DNA from: Lutispora sp003527145
Lineage (GTDB): Bacteria > Bacillota > Clostridia > Lutisporales > Lutisporaceae
Reading direction: 5' to 3'
Length of the DNA stretch: 64,000 nt
Assembly (NCBI GenBank): GCA_029983695.1
Contig: JASBZB010000009.1
Span: forward strand, 62,001 to 126,000
Shown piece after piece: positions 40,715 through 50,689 of this stretch. Positions within the stretch are counted from its first letter, which is position 1. Every line of letters begins with the position of its first letter. A program made the translations under genes and the position numbers. The notes beneath the pieces are model-generated. The model ran no database searches, was not told the origin of the DNA, and saw nothing but the letters and a program-made list of their open reading frames with translations.

Positions 40715-42193
40715 TTAGAAAAGCTTGCTTAAAAGCTCCAGCTTTTTATCAATCTGATCTTCAATATTTCTTATATAAAGCTTTAAGTCCTTGATATCAT
40801 GCTGTCTCTCCAGCCTGTCTTCTTCTTGAAAAAAGACTTTGCTGACCGAATCCGCTCCAAAAGCGATGATGCTCTGCTTTTCTTCCATAATTTGTATATT
40901 GTATATGCATTCTTTGTCTTTCTTGCAAAAACCTATATTTTCTAAATTTTGAGCCATGTATTTCTGGCGATATAGATAATACGGGTGATAACCATGTTCC
41001 TCAAGCGCTTCTCTCGTCAGCTCCATCGTCTCATAAACCATATCATCACAATGTTTTCCCATATCCGGGCTTATTTCATTATCTATTGAAGCCCTTTTTA
41101 TAGCCAGGGTATGCACAGTAACATTTTCAGGATTCAATCGAGCCATCCAATTCAATGTATTTTTTACTTCCTCCAGACCCTCGCCGGGCAGTCCTAAAAT
41201 CATGTCCATATTAATATTATCGAATCCCAAGGTTCTTGCCAAATAAAAACTTTCAATGATTTGTGCATGATCATGCTTTCTGCCTATTCTTATCAATGTT
41301 TCATCATCCATTGTCTGAGGATTTATGCTAAGCCGCGTTATTCCCTGGCTTTTCAGTGCTTTTAGCTTATCAGCCGTAATAGTATCAGGTCTGCCTGCTT
41401 CGCAGGTGAACTCTTCACTGCTATGCCAAAACTCATTTATACATCCTAGCAGTTTCCTCAAATCTTCAGCACTTATTGAGGTAGGCGTACCACCTCCTAT
41501 ATAGACAGACTGCGCTTTAACCCCCTTATTTCTTAGATATTGAGAAACTTGGCTTATTTCCGTCATCAGTGCATCAAGATAAGGCTGGACAAGATCTTTA
41601 CTTTTATCAATGGGGTTTGAAGTAAAGGAGCAATAGTTGCATCTAGTTGGACAAAAAGGTATGCCAATATATATGCTTATTTGATTTTTATCTGGTTTTC
41701 TTATATATTTTTCTTCAGCTAAAGCTACTTTTATAGATAATAAAGCCCTGTCATCACTGACATAATATTCGTCTTTCAAGTAGTGAACTATCTCATCTTT
41801 TTGCATATTTTTTCCCAAAAGCTGATGCACTATTTTTATAGGTCTGATACCCGTAAGAATCCCCCATGGCAATTTTTTATCGGTTATTTTTGACAAAAGC
41901 TTATACATGGATACTTTTAGAGCCTTCTTCACTTCCTTGGAATTTAGCAGACCGCCTTCTTTAACAAGAGTATAATCATATGTCTTATCGCCGGTAAAGC
42001 AACAGTATGAAGATTTATAGAATGTTTTATTTTCAGCTGTGATAATCTCGCTTTCAATTAAAACATACTCACCATTCATATCATCATTTTCCGAATTACC
42101 ATATAGCCTTATCACTTCTTTCCCAAAGAAAAGCTTGATAATATCCGATATTTCATTCATATATTCATGTCCAATAAGCTTTAGTAATATCAT
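40715..42193 (-). CDS. hemZ: Coproporphyrinogen dehydrogenase-like radical SAM protein (HemZ)
   Basis: Radical SAM enzyme of the HemN/HemZ family, 492 residues. N-terminal domain of about 170 residues, then the cluster motif CPTRCNYCS (C181, C185, C188), YIGGGTPTSISAEDL, EAGRPDTI and MDMILGLPGEG. HemZ was described as an oxygen-independent coproporphyrinogen oxidase in Bacillus, but many clostridial copies occur without haem genes, so the substrate is open. RBS GAGGAAAAG before ATG 42193. It follows the MBL hydrolase gene by 21 bases in one run. Confidence 0.88.
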   Translation of the reverse strand: MILLKLIGHEYMNEISDIIKLFFGKEVIRLYGNSENDDMNGEYVLIESEIITAENKTFYKSSYCCFTGDKTYDYTLVKEGGLLNSKEVKKALKVSMYKLLSKITDKKLPWGILTGIRPIKIVHQLLGKNMQKDEIVHYLKDEYYVSDDRALLSIKVALAEEKYIRKPDKNQISIYIGIPFCPTRCNYCSFTSNPIDKSKDLVQPYLDALMTEISQVSQYLRNKGVKAQSVYIGGGTPTSISAEDLRKLLGCINEFWHSSEEFTCEAGRPDTITADKLKALKSQGITRLSINPQTMDDETLIRIGRKHDHAQIIESFYLARTLGFDNINMDMILGLPGEGLEEVKNTLNWMARLNPENVTVHTLAIKRASIDNEISPDMGKHCDDMVYETMELTREALEEHGYHPYYLYRQKYMAQNLENIGFCKKDKECIYNIQIMEEKQSIIAFGADSVSKVFFQEEDRLERQHDIKDLKLYIRNIEDQIDKKLELLSKLF

Positions 42194-42214
42194 CTTTTCC
42201 TCTATCCACCAACC

Positions 42215-42838
42215 TCAATTTTTTAAAAAAGGATTGCTCCTTTTTTCTATAGCTATGGTCGTCGAAGGCCCATGACCCGGATATATCTCAGTATTGTCCG
42301 AAAGGGTAAGCAATTTATTAGTGATAGAATTGATTATATCCTCAAAAGAGCCTCCGTTTAGGTCTGTTCTTCCTATGGAGCCTGCAAACAGTGTATCGCC
42401 TGAAAAAACTGTATTTTCACATTTGATGCAAATGCTTCCTTTTGTATGACCGGGTGTGTGAAGGATGTATAAATCTATTGATCCGAGGTTGATAATATCT
42501 CCATCATTTAATTCTTTATCTGCTTCTATTTCTATTTTTTCATATCCAAGTTTGCTTGAGTAATTCTTTTCATTATTTTTTAACATATCACAGTCATCTT
42601 TATGAATCAAAATTTCCGCTTTAAAATAGTCCCGTGCTTCTGCTACAGCGCCTATATGATCTCCATGCCCATGAGTGAGAATAATATATTCGACGGAGAG
42701 CTTATTACTTTCAACAAACTCTTTCAGTTCTTCGAAATCTCCGCCTGGGTCAATTACTGCGGATTTACTCGTATCTTCATCCCACAAAATATAGCAATTA
42801 GCTTGATATATGCCTAAAGGCAGTCTTTTAAATCTCAA
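42215..42838 (-). CDS. MBL-fold metallo-hydrolase (glyoxalase II-like)
   Basis: Metallo-beta-lactamase-fold hydrolase of about 207 residues. Seen: zinc motif HGHGDHIGAV (residues 56-65 with this start), GHTKGSICI, FSGDTLFAGSIGRTDL, and YPGHGPST. Relatives act on thioesters or have unknown small substrates. TTG 42838 has GGAGG eight bases upstream; the longer frame's TTG at 42853 overlaps it. It sits between dtd and hemZ, a common clostridial order downstream of rel. Confidence 0.9.
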   Translation of the reverse strand: MRFKRLPLGIYQANCYILWDEDTSKSAVIDPGGDFEELKEFVESNKLSVEYIILTHGHGDHIGAVAEARDYFKAEILIHKDDCDMLKNNEKNYSSKLGYEKIEIEADKELNDGDIINLGSIDLYILHTPGHTKGSICIKCENTVFSGDTLFAGSIGRTDLNGGSFEDIINSITNKLLTLSDNTEIYPGHGPSTTIAIEKRSNPFLKN

Positions 42839-42853
42839 CGTATTTGCCTCCAA

Positions 42854-43303
42854 CTAAATTATTTTTTCACTATCTACTATTAATGTAACTGGTCCGTCGT
42901 TTTCAATGTAAACAGTCATATCGGCCTGAAAAACTCCCGATTGTACTTTAACATTGAGATCTTCAGCCTTCTTAATAAACAGATCATATAATTGCTGAGC
43001 TTTTTCAGGTCTTGCAGCCTTTATAAAACTCGGCCTTCTTCCTTTTCTGCAGTCTCCGTACAACGTAAATTGAGATACGACAAGGAGTTCCCCTTTTACA
43101 TCCAATAAAGATAAATTCATTTTATTTTCATCATCTTCAAAAATCCTTAGATTAGTGATTTTATCCACCATGTAATCTATATCTTCAGTCTTATCATCTT
43201 CGCTTATACCGAGAAGAATCATCAGGCCCTTGCCTATCTGGCCTGTGATCTTACCGTCCACCTCGACATGACTTATTTTTACTCTCTGAACTACAGCTCT
43301 CAT
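42854..43303 (-). CDS. dtd: D-aminoacyl-tRNA deacylase
   Basis: Removes D-amino acids from mischarged tRNAs, of interest where D-ornithine and D-alanine are metabolic intermediates, as here. 149 residues. Seen: MRAVVQRVKISHVEVDG, SQFTLYGDCRKGRRPSF with the catalytic Thr/Ser region, and the cross-subunit GPVTL motif near the end. RBS AGGAGG before ATG 43303. It begins 11 bases after rel, the standard rel-dtd order. Confidence 0.96.
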   Translation of the reverse strand: MRAVVQRVKISHVEVDGKITGQIGKGLMILLGISEDDKTEDIDYMVDKITNLRIFEDDENKMNLSLLDVKGELLVVSQFTLYGDCRKGRRPSFIKAARPEKAQQLYDLFIKKAEDLNVKVQSGVFQADMTVYIENDGPVTLIVDSEKII

Positions 43304-43314
43304 GAACTTGCCTC

Positions 43315-45480
43315 CTACTGTTTTGCTCTAAATACATCTACTACCCCTTCAATCCTTCTAAATTTTCTTATGAGCTTATTTAACTGCTCTATATCATTTA
43401 TTTCTAAAATAAAGTTGATATTTGCAGTCTTGTCTTTAGAAGTTCTTGAGTAGAAAGAAACAATATTGATCTTGCTTTCATTAATTATTGAAGTTATTTC
43501 CGCCAGCAAGCCTTGCCTATCGTTAGCTTTTACCTGAATATCAGCATTGTATGAAACCAGGCTTTGGGTATTCCATTCAACCTCCACCAACCTTTCCGGC
43601 TCTGAAATTAAATCCTTTGCATTAGGACAATCCTTTCTGTGTATGGATACCCCTCTCCCCTTTGTTATATAGCCTAAAATCTCATCACCAGGAACTGGAT
43701 TGCAGCATTTTGAAAACCTTACAAGAATGTTTTCCACACCTTTTACCCGTATGCCTGTATTTGTGCTTTTCTTTTTATTTTGAACGGATTTGATTTGCTT
43801 TTCTAATTGTTCTTCTTCTTTTACTTCAATTTTTTGATTTTTTCTTATCTCTTCTTTAAGCTTCATCATTATTTGATTCAAGGTAAGTCCGCCATAACCT
43901 AAAGATGCATACAAATCTTCCAATGAGTGAAGGCCGAACCTTTTATAAACGGATTCCATCCATTCATTTTTTATTGGAATTGATAAGCTATTGCCTAATT
44001 TTTTTACTTCCTTATCAAGGATATCCTTCCCCTTCTGGATATTATCGTCCCTTTTTTCTTTTTTAAACCATTGGCGTATCTTGTTTTTTGCCTGTGAACT
44101 CTTAACTATTTTAAGCCAATCCCGGCTGGGTCCATTGGAGTTTGCAGAAGTGATTATTTCCACTATATCTCCATTTTGAAGCTTATAATCAAGAGGAACA
44201 ATTTTTCCGTTAATTTTTCCTCCCACGCATTTATTACCGATAGCGCTATGAATTTTATAAGCAAAGTCGATTGGTGTAGAATCAACAGGCAAATCAATTA
44301 CATCGCCTTTTGGAGTAAATACATATACTTCATCTATCACCAAATCGATTTTCAGGGTTTCCATGAATTCCTTGGTATCCCTTACTTCATTCTGCCATTC
44401 CAGCATCTGCCTCAGCCATTTAAGCTTTTCATCAAACTCATTCTGGGAGGACTTGCCCTCCTTATACTTCCAATGAGCTGCTATTCCATATTCTGATGTT
44501 TTATGCATTTCCCAGGTTCTTATTTGTACTTCGAAGGGCTCTCCATCCGGTCCGATCACAGTGGTATGCAAGGATTGATACATATTGGGCTTGGGCATAG
44601 CTATATAATCCTTGAATCTGCCGGGAATGGGCTTCCATAAAGTATGAACTATACCCAAGACTCCATAGCAATCCTTTACAGTATCAACTATAACCCTTAC
44701 TGCGGTAAGATCAAATATTTGTTCAAAAGCCTTATTTTGATGATACATTTTTTTGTATATACTATAAAAATTTTTAGGACGCCCTTCTATTTGGGCCACT
44801 ATACCCATTTCCTCGTTTTTATCCTGTAATGTTTTTATAACACTGTTTATATATTCTTCTCTTTCTTTTCGTTTTTTTGCAACCTTTTCAACCAGTTCAT
44901 AATAGTGTTCCGAATCAATATATCTAAGGGCTAAATCTTCCATTTCCCATTTAATTTTATATATACCGAGCCGGTGAGCTATAGGCGCATATATTTCAAT
45001 TGTTTCCTTTGCTTTTTCATATTGTTTTTCTTTAGCCATGTATTTTAGGGTTCTAAGGTTATGAAGCCTATCTGCCAGTTTGATCAATATCACTCTTATA
45101 TCTTTAGCCATGGCAATAAACATTTTTCTCAGATTTTCGGCTTGCTGTTCTTCTTTTGTTCTATATTCCAATTTCCCAAGCTTTGTAACACCATCCACCA
45201 GCATAGCAACTTCTTCGCCAAATAGATCTTTTATATCATTATAGCTATATTTTGTATCCTCAACTACATCATGAAGCATACCCGCAGCTATGGTTGCATT
45301 ATCCATATTCAAATCAGCAAGTATTTCTGCCACTGCTGTTGGATGAATTATATAGTCTTCGCCGGAGATCCTTTTTTGACCTTGATGAGCATTTAAAGCA
45401 AAATCATAGGCTTTGTTTATTATTGTAAAGTCTCCTGTAGGATTATATTTTTTAATTTTATCAATTAATTCCTGGAGCAT
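43315..45480 (-). CDS. rel: Bifunctional (p)ppGpp synthetase/hydrolase
   Basis: Stringent-response enzyme of the long RelA/SpoT family, about 721 residues. Seen: HD hydrolase domain with HDVVEDT (70-76) and the RxKxxxS-type synthetase region, EYGIAAHWKYKEG, TGS domain (VYVFTPKGDVIDLP), zinc-finger-like CCNPVPGDEI, and a C-terminal ACT domain. The intact HD residues point to hydrolysis as well as synthesis. ATG 45480 matches family starts; the binding site is weak. A strong terminator-like structure lies upstream. Confidence 0.96.
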   Translation of the reverse strand: MLQELIDKIKKYNPTGDFTIINKAYDFALNAHQGQKRISGEDYIIHPTAVAEILADLNMDNATIAAGMLHDVVEDTKYSYNDIKDLFGEEVAMLVDGVTKLGKLEYRTKEEQQAENLRKMFIAMAKDIRVILIKLADRLHNLRTLKYMAKEKQYEKAKETIEIYAPIAHRLGIYKIKWEMEDLALRYIDSEHYYELVEKVAKKRKEREEYINSVIKTLQDKNEEMGIVAQIEGRPKNFYSIYKKMYHQNKAFEQIFDLTAVRVIVDTVKDCYGVLGIVHTLWKPIPGRFKDYIAMPKPNMYQSLHTTVIGPDGEPFEVQIRTWEMHKTSEYGIAAHWKYKEGKSSQNEFDEKLKWLRQMLEWQNEVRDTKEFMETLKIDLVIDEVYVFTPKGDVIDLPVDSTPIDFAYKIHSAIGNKCVGGKINGKIVPLDYKLQNGDIVEIITSANSNGPSRDWLKIVKSSQAKNKIRQWFKKEKRDDNIQKGKDILDKEVKKLGNSLSIPIKNEWMESVYKRFGLHSLEDLYASLGYGGLTLNQIMMKLKEEIRKNQKIEVKEEEQLEKQIKSVQNKKKSTNTGIRVKGVENILVRFSKCCNPVPGDEILGYITKGRGVSIHRKDCPNAKDLISEPERLVEVEWNTQSLVSYNADIQVKANDRQGLLAEITSIINESKINIVSFYSRTSKDKTANINFILEINDIEQLNKLIRKFRRIEGVVDVFRAKQ

Positions 45481-45530
45481 ATTAACACCATCTTCTAAAA
45501 TTATAGATATATCAATTCCATATAGTAGAT

Positions 45531-45605
45531 AAAAAAATCTCCTGAACAACAAAGACTCAATTCAATGGGTTTGATACCCATGAACGCCTGTTGGTTATCC
45601 AGGAG
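45531..45605 (-). terminator. Large terminator-like structure between apt and rel
   Basis: Minus strand CTCCTGGATAACCAACA (45589-45605) pairs, with bulges, with TGTTGTTCAGGAG (45539-45551) and is followed by ATTTTTTT. An inner hairpin ATGGGT-ATCA-AACCCAT lies in the loop. It stands upstream of rel, so rel needs read-through or an own promoter. Confidence 0.7.
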
Positions 45606-45615
45606 CTTTATAGTT

Positions 45616-46128
45616 CTAATACTTAATTATTGAACTTATATTATACTCAGATAGGGATTTTCTCCCCATCAATTCTTCTAATTCAATTAAAAATCCGATA
45701 TGGACAACTATTCCTCCAAGACTCTCTATGAGCTTGACTGCAGATAATATAGTTCCTCCGGTTGCCAATAAATCATCTATGACTGCTATTCTATCCCCGG
45801 GCTTTATAGCATCCTTGTGAATTTCCAAGCTATCACTGCCATATTCCAGGTGGTATTCATACTTCATAGTTTCACCCGGAAGCTTTCCCGGTTTTCTTAC
45901 AGGAACGAAGCCGACTCCAAGCTCATATGCTATAGGAGCACCAAATAGAAACCCTCTGGCTTCAGGGCCTACAACCAAATCGATCTTTTGGTTTCTTATT
46001 TTGTCTGCCATGTGCTTTACGGCATACCTAAAGGCTTCGCCATCCTTCAATAGTGTAGTAACATCTTTAAAGCTGATACCCTTAACAGGGAAATCTTCTA
46101 TCACCCTTATATATTTTTCTAAATCCAC
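45616..46128 (-). CDS. apt: Adenine phosphoribosyltransferase
   Basis: Salvages adenine to AMP with PRPP. 170 residues. Seen: IEDFPVKGISFKDVTTLL, GPEARGFLFG, and the PRPP loop VIDDLLATGGT. GTG 46128 is used because GGAGG lies eight bases upstream; the longer TTG frame overlaps that site. Directly follows recJ, the usual recJ-apt-rel order, and is terminated before rel. Confidence 0.95.
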   Translation of the reverse strand: MDLEKYIRVIEDFPVKGISFKDVTTLLKDGEAFRYAVKHMADKIRNQKIDLVVGPEARGFLFGAPIAYELGVGFVPVRKPGKLPGETMKYEYHLEYGSDSLEIHKDAIKPGDRIAVIDDLLATGGTILSAVKLIESLGGIVVHIGFLIELEELMGRKSLSEYNISSIIKY

Positions 46129-46151
46129 TCGTCCTGCCTCCAAATCTAACT

Positions 46152-47849
46152 TTATTTGGTCTTTTTTAAGTCTTTGATATTAAGCTGAACACTCTCTATG
46201 CCATTCCATACATTTTTTTCTACACTACATATTATATCAATCTTTTGGTTAACTTCAATAGAATTAATCATAAATCCTATATTGAATCCAATACCTTTGA
46301 TTGAATTGCTTCCATCATTTAAATATATCGACAGATGTTTGCCGTTTCCTACCAACTTTATATCCTTTACCAACAACCTCCGGAATACGAATAAAGGCAT
46401 CGGATTTCCTTCTCCAAAAGGCTGCAATGCGTTCATTTGCTCTATAAGCTCCGGAAGTGAATCAATATCGTCAATTTTATAGTCCACATATATTTCTTGA
46501 ATGAGTTCTCTGCCTTCAAGCATTTCTACAGCTGCTTGGTTGATCAGTTCTCTGAAACGTTTTATATTTTCCTTTTTTATTGTCAGTCCTGCCGCCATTT
46601 CATGGCCGCCAAACTTTTCAAAAAGGGAACTGCATTTATTCATGGCTTCGTATAGATTAAAACCAGCGACACTCCTTGCAGATCCTCTGCCTATAGAACC
46701 ATCCATAGAAATTAGCACCACAGGCAAACCAAATTTTTCTACCAACCTTGAAGCAACTATTCCAATAACCCCGATATGCCAGTTTTCTCCGCTTATAACC
46801 ATCACTTTTCCATGCTTTATATCATTTTGTTTTTCTGCTTCTTCAGATGCAAAGGCCAATATGTCATTTTCTATGGCTTGTCTAAGCGAGTTCAGATTAT
46901 TTAACTCTTCCGCAATTTTATAGGCATGTTCCTCATCCGTCGCGGTCAAGAGCTTCACCCCTATGGCAGGGTCGCCAAGCCTGCCCGCAGCATTAAGCCT
47001 GGGTGCCAGCAAATAGCCTAAATGATAAGTATTAATATTGTTTACATCTATGCCGCAAACATCAATAAGAGCCTTTATTCCAATGTTAGGCAAGGTTTTT
47101 ATCTTTTCCAGTCCATTTTTTACTATTATCCTGTTCTCGCCCAGTAATGAAACCACATCCGCTACTGTACCGAGAGCAGCCAGATCAATAATATCTTCGT
47201 GCAGCTCATTTATCTGAAATCCATGAGCTAATGCACAAGAAAGCTTAAAGGCAACCCCGGCTCCCGCAAGGCATTTAAAAGGATAGCTGCAGTTTTTTTG
47301 GTTAGGGTTTATTACTGAATAAGCATCAGGTATAATTTCACCGCACTCATGATGATCGGTGATTATTATGTCTCTTCCTGCGCTATTTACAAATTCTACT
47401 TCATCTATTGAGCGAATACCGCAATCTACAGTGATTATTAATTGGATCTCTTGTCCAATCATTTGTTCTATTGCCTGACGATTCAATCCATAACCTTCAT
47501 CCAATCTGTTGGGTATGTAATAGCTTACATTTCCGCCTATCCTTTTTAAAACCGTATATAACATTGAAACACTTGTTATGCCATCTACATCATAATCACC
47601 ATATATGCATATCTTTTCCCCGCAAATTATAGCATTTTTTATTCTTTCTACAGCTAAATCCATGCCTTTCATAAGGCATGGATCTTCAAGCTCATCCAAA
47701 CATGGGTTTAAGAAAATTTCTGCATCCTCTACCGTCTCTATATTTCTGTTTATAAGTACTCTCGCCAGGACTTCCGAAATATTTAATTCTTCTATCAGTT
47801 CATCAACTATAGAATAATCTTTTTTATATGCCAGCCACCTCTTTATCAA
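46152..47849 (-). CDS. recJ: Single-stranded-DNA-specific exonuclease RecJ
   Basis: 5'-3' ssDNA exonuclease in recombination and mismatch repair, DHH phosphoesterase family. Seen: DYDVDG (85-90), DHH motif (165-167) in IITDHHECG, ARLNAAGRLG, SGENWHIGVIGIVASRLVEK, and GGHEMAAGLT of the DHHA1 domain, then an OB-like end. 565 residues, the shorter clostridial form. Start is TTG 47849 with AGGTG upstream. Follows the LapA-like gene. Confidence 0.95.
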   Translation of the reverse strand: MIKRWLAYKKDYSIVDELIEELNISEVLARVLINRNIETVEDAEIFLNPCLDELEDPCLMKGMDLAVERIKNAIICGEKICIYGDYDVDGITSVSMLYTVLKRIGGNVSYYIPNRLDEGYGLNRQAIEQMIGQEIQLIITVDCGIRSIDEVEFVNSAGRDIIITDHHECGEIIPDAYSVINPNQKNCSYPFKCLAGAGVAFKLSCALAHGFQINELHEDIIDLAALGTVADVVSLLGENRIIVKNGLEKIKTLPNIGIKALIDVCGIDVNNINTYHLGYLLAPRLNAAGRLGDPAIGVKLLTATDEEHAYKIAEELNNLNSLRQAIENDILAFASEEAEKQNDIKHGKVMVISGENWHIGVIGIVASRLVEKFGLPVVLISMDGSIGRGSARSVAGFNLYEAMNKCSSLFEKFGGHEMAAGLTIKKENIKRFRELINQAAVEMLEGRELIQEIYVDYKIDDIDSLPELIEQMNALQPFGEGNPMPLFVFRRLLVKDIKLVGNGKHLSIYLNDGSNSIKGIGFNIGFMINSIEVNQKIDIICSVEKNVWNGIESVQLNIKDLKKTK

Positions 47850-47866
47850 AATATCACCTACATAAT

Positions 47867-48199
47867 TTATTCCTGTTTTGCATTGATTTCATCTTCAGGT
47901 TGTAATTCTGCAACAGGTTTATTTGTGCTTTCCTTAACCTTAAGCATGTTTAATTCTTCATTAAGCCTTTTTATTTTGTTGTTCAAATCATTGATCTTTA
48001 TGCCATGCTTAATCCTTCTTGCTATATCAAAAGGAAGCATAATAAGAATCCCAAATAAAGCTGAAGCCAGTATTATTACGGCCTGCGACATATTAAACTT
48101 GTACCACAATATATTAATAGTAATGATTGTCGCATTCTGAATAGCAAAAAGCGCAATAAACAAAGCGAAGAACATCGAAATAACAATAATGAATTGCAT
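47867..48199 (-). CDS. LapA-domain (DUF1049) membrane protein
   Basis: 110 residues with two transmembrane helices (about 3-22 and 38-58) followed by a cytoplasmic coiled coil (KINDLNNKIKRLNEELNMLK) and an acidic tail. FALFIALFAIQNATIITINILWYKF is the LapA signature. In proteobacteria LapA supports lipopolysaccharide assembly, a role that cannot apply to a Gram-positive; function here is unknown. ATG 48199 has AGGTGG eight bases upstream. It lies between secF and recJ after a terminator. Confidence 0.85.
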   Translation of the reverse strand: MQFIIVISMFFALFIALFAIQNATIITINILWYKFNMSQAVIILASALFGILIMLPFDIARRIKHGIKINDLNNKIKRLNEELNMLKVKESTNKPVAELQPEDEINAKQE

Positions 48200-48342
48200 G
48201 CACAGTCCCACCTTTACAATATGTTACTTATAAATAGCATAATCTATTTATTGTAAAATATAAAGAAGTTTTTACTGCAATAACTTTTAGCAGCATCTGT
48301 TGCGTTGGCTGATAACGATTGCATCCGAATCAGGAGTCATTT

Positions 48343-48375
48343 AAAAAAGGTAACGGGAAATGATCCGTTACCTTT
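48343..48375 (-). terminator. Terminator of secD-secF
   Basis: Minus strand AAAGGTAACGG ... CCGTTACCTTT stem followed by TTTAAATG, just after the secF stop codon. The remaining gap up to the LapA-like gene (48212-48340) shows nothing notable. Confidence 0.85.
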
Positions 48376-48379
48376 AAAT

Positions 48380-49267
48380 TTAATGAGCTGTTCTTGTCTT
48401 TGGCTTTGAATTTCCCTTTAAAATTATCCATAAAGGACCTGATATAAAAATTGAAGAATAGGTTCCGGCTAATATGCCTGCTATCAAAGGTAAAGCGAAA
48501 TCTTTGATTGCCGGCACTCCAAGAATATACAGCGCCAATACCGTCAGCAATGTAGTAAGTGAAGTATTGACACTCCTGGACAAAGTCTGGCTTATACTTT
48601 CGTTAACCAGCTGAACATCATCGATCTTCTTAACATTTTTTAAATTCTCTCTCACTCTGTCAAAGATAACAATTGTATTATTTATAGAATATCCGACTAT
48701 AGTCAATATGGCTGCAATAAATGAACTGTTTACCGGGATCCTGGTGACACCATACAAAACGATCATCATAATGACATCATGTATTAATGCAATTACAGCC
48801 GCCAGCCCAAATTTCCATTCAAATCTGAAAGAAATATATATCAATATGCCGATGTTAGCTAAAACTAAAGCCCATAATGCTTGTTTTTTAAGCTCATTAC
48901 CTATAGCAGGGCCTATGGTTTCAAAATTGATATTGCCGGTTGTTATGCCATACTTTTCAATGAATGAATCCAAAATTGCCTTACGATTTGCATCATCCAA
49001 TGCCAGTTTTGTTCTGATGACGACTTCATCTCTTGCCTCACCGGCATATGTTACCGTTGCTTCTTTGTCATACTTATCCATTATCGCTCTTATTTCAGAT
49101 ACTTCAAAGGTCTTCCCGATCTTTGCCTGAATAGTTGCTCCTCCGGTAAAATCAATTCCAAAATTCAAACCGCCATTGATGAAAGTGAAGATCAAGCCTA
49201 TTGCAATTATTATGATGGATATGGAGAACCATATTTTTTTGTTTTCAACAAATTTAAAATTTTTCAT
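48380..49267 (-). CDS. secF: Protein translocase subunit SecF
   Basis: Membrane partner of SecD that uses the proton-motive force to help late protein export. 295 residues, six transmembrane helices: one at 13-30, then a periplasmic-side loop with GIDFTGGATIQAKIGKTFEVSEIRAIM, and five from about residue 130 with GYSINNTIVIFDRVREN. Starts twelve bases after secD, one operon. RBS GGGGG before ATG 49267. Confidence 0.96.
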   Translation of the reverse strand: MKNFKFVENKKIWFSISIIIIAIGLIFTFINGGLNFGIDFTGGATIQAKIGKTFEVSEIRAIMDKYDKEATVTYAGEARDEVVIRTKLALDDANRKAILDSFIEKYGITTGNINFETIGPAIGNELKKQALWALVLANIGILIYISFRFEWKFGLAAVIALIHDVIMMIVLYGVTRIPVNSSFIAAILTIVGYSINNTIVIFDRVRENLKNVKKIDDVQLVNESISQTLSRSVNTSLTTLLTVLALYILGVPAIKDFALPLIAGILAGTYSSIFISGPLWIILKGNSKPKTRTAH

Positions 49268-49279
49268 AAGCTTTACCCC

Positions 49280-50530
49280 CTATGCCCCATATAACTTTTT
49301 ATTAGATAAAGCACTGATGCTGGATACCAGCTTCATCAATTGCTTAGTTACAACGATTGCAGTAAACATGCTGGCTAAGATACCGATGGATAAGGTAACC
49401 GCAAAGCCCTTTATGGGACCAGTGCCAAAGTAGAAGAGTACAACTGCTGCAATCAAAGTCGTGATGTTTGAGTCAAATATAGTCAGGAAGGCTCTTCTGA
49501 ACCCGGAATCAATTGCTGCTCTCAGACTTTTGCCCAGTTTAAGTTCTTCTTTCAATCTCTCAAAGATGATCACATTGGCATCTACCGCCATACCTATAGA
49601 TAATACTATACCAGCTATGCCCGGCAGCGTTAAAGTAGCTTGCAATGCAGCTAAAGCAAACAGTACTATGCAGATATACAATACCAAAGTTATATCAGCT
49701 ACTAGACCAGGCAATCTATAATATAAAATCATAAATACCAATACTAGCAAAATGCCTATCCCGCCTGCGGCCAAGCTTTTATCAAAAGAGTTGGCTCCAA
49801 GTTCAGGGCCTATGCTGGTAACCTGCAATGTTTTAAGCTCTACAGGCAGAGCACCTGCTCTTATAAGCATTGCTAAGTCTGCTGCCTCTTCCATAGTCAT
49901 CCTGCCGGAGATCTGGCATTTGCCATCTGTTATGGCTTCATTAACCTGGGGAGCAGAAATTACACTTTCATCAAGGTAAATAGCGATTATTTTGCCTACA
50001 TTATTAGAAGTTGCTAAGGCAAATTTCTTTGCTCCTTCAGAAGTCAATTCCAATGATACCACAGGTTCTTGTATGCCTGTCTGACTTTGTGATGCATAAA
50101 CTGCTTTGGCTTCCTTAATATCATTGCCCGTTAATACTGTATTACCAGCTTCATCTACAAATTTCAGCTGAGCTGTTTTTCCAATCACTTCAAGGGCTCT
50201 CTGTGTATCCTGTATTTCTGGCAAACCTATTCGTATTCTTTTTGCCCCTTGTCTTGTTATAGTAGGCTCAGTTACTCCCAGGGAGTCGATACGCTCTCTT
50301 ATAGTAGCAATAGCCCTTTCTATTTTTTCATCGGTTACAGGATCGTTGGGGTTATCCTGAGCTTCAAGTACTACCTCGGCGCCCCCCCTCAAATCTAATC
50401 CCAGCTTAATAAGATTCTTTACCGGTATAACTTCATATTTCCCCAATTGAAGTCCATATGCTGCAACATAGCTTAATATACCGATCAATGCGACTATCGC
50501 CAAAAATTTTACTATGTTTTTCGAATTCAT
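49280..50530 (-). CDS. secD: Protein translocase subunit SecD
   Basis: RND-family export factor, 416 residues. Seen: one N-terminal helix, LGLDLRGGAEVVLEAQDNP, the P1 loop domain with RIRIGLPEIQDTQRALEVIG, ISAPQVNEAITDGKCQISG, then five helices with GIVLSIGMAVDANVIIFERLKEELK and FDSNITTLIAAVVLF. RBS GGGGGAG. In related genomes the SCIFF maturase gene lies just upstream; here only a terminator and the SCIFF peptide gene do. Confidence 0.96.
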   Translation of the reverse strand: MNSKNIVKFLAIVALIGILSYVAAYGLQLGKYEVIPVKNLIKLGLDLRGGAEVVLEAQDNPNDPVTDEKIERAIATIRERIDSLGVTEPTITRQGAKRIRIGLPEIQDTQRALEVIGKTAQLKFVDEAGNTVLTGNDIKEAKAVYASQSQTGIQEPVVSLELTSEGAKKFALATSNNVGKIIAIYLDESVISAPQVNEAITDGKCQISGRMTMEEAADLAMLIRAGALPVELKTLQVTSIGPELGANSFDKSLAAGGIGILLVLVFMILYYRLPGLVADITLVLYICIVLFALAALQATLTLPGIAGIVLSIGMAVDANVIIFERLKEELKLGKSLRAAIDSGFRRAFLTIFDSNITTLIAAVVLFYFGTGPIKGFAVTLSIGILASMFTAIVVTKQLMKLVSSISALSNKKLYGA

Positions 50531-50637
50531 CTGTACTCCCCCTTTTAAAAGTTCACAATGGTTATTATATTACTTTTAGCTTTTGGAGTCAATGACAAAG
50601 GGAATATCAAAATAGTACAATATTTGCTTCATATAAT

Positions 50638-50674
50638 TTTAAAGCAGTAACATAGATATCATTGTTACTGCTTT
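50638..50674 (-). terminator. Terminator of the SCIFF peptide gene
   Basis: Minus strand 12-bp stem AAAGCAGTAACA/TGTTACTGCTTT followed by AAAATTAT. It closes the scfA transcript before secD. Confidence 0.7.
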
Positions 50675-50689
50675 ATGTAACATATTAGC

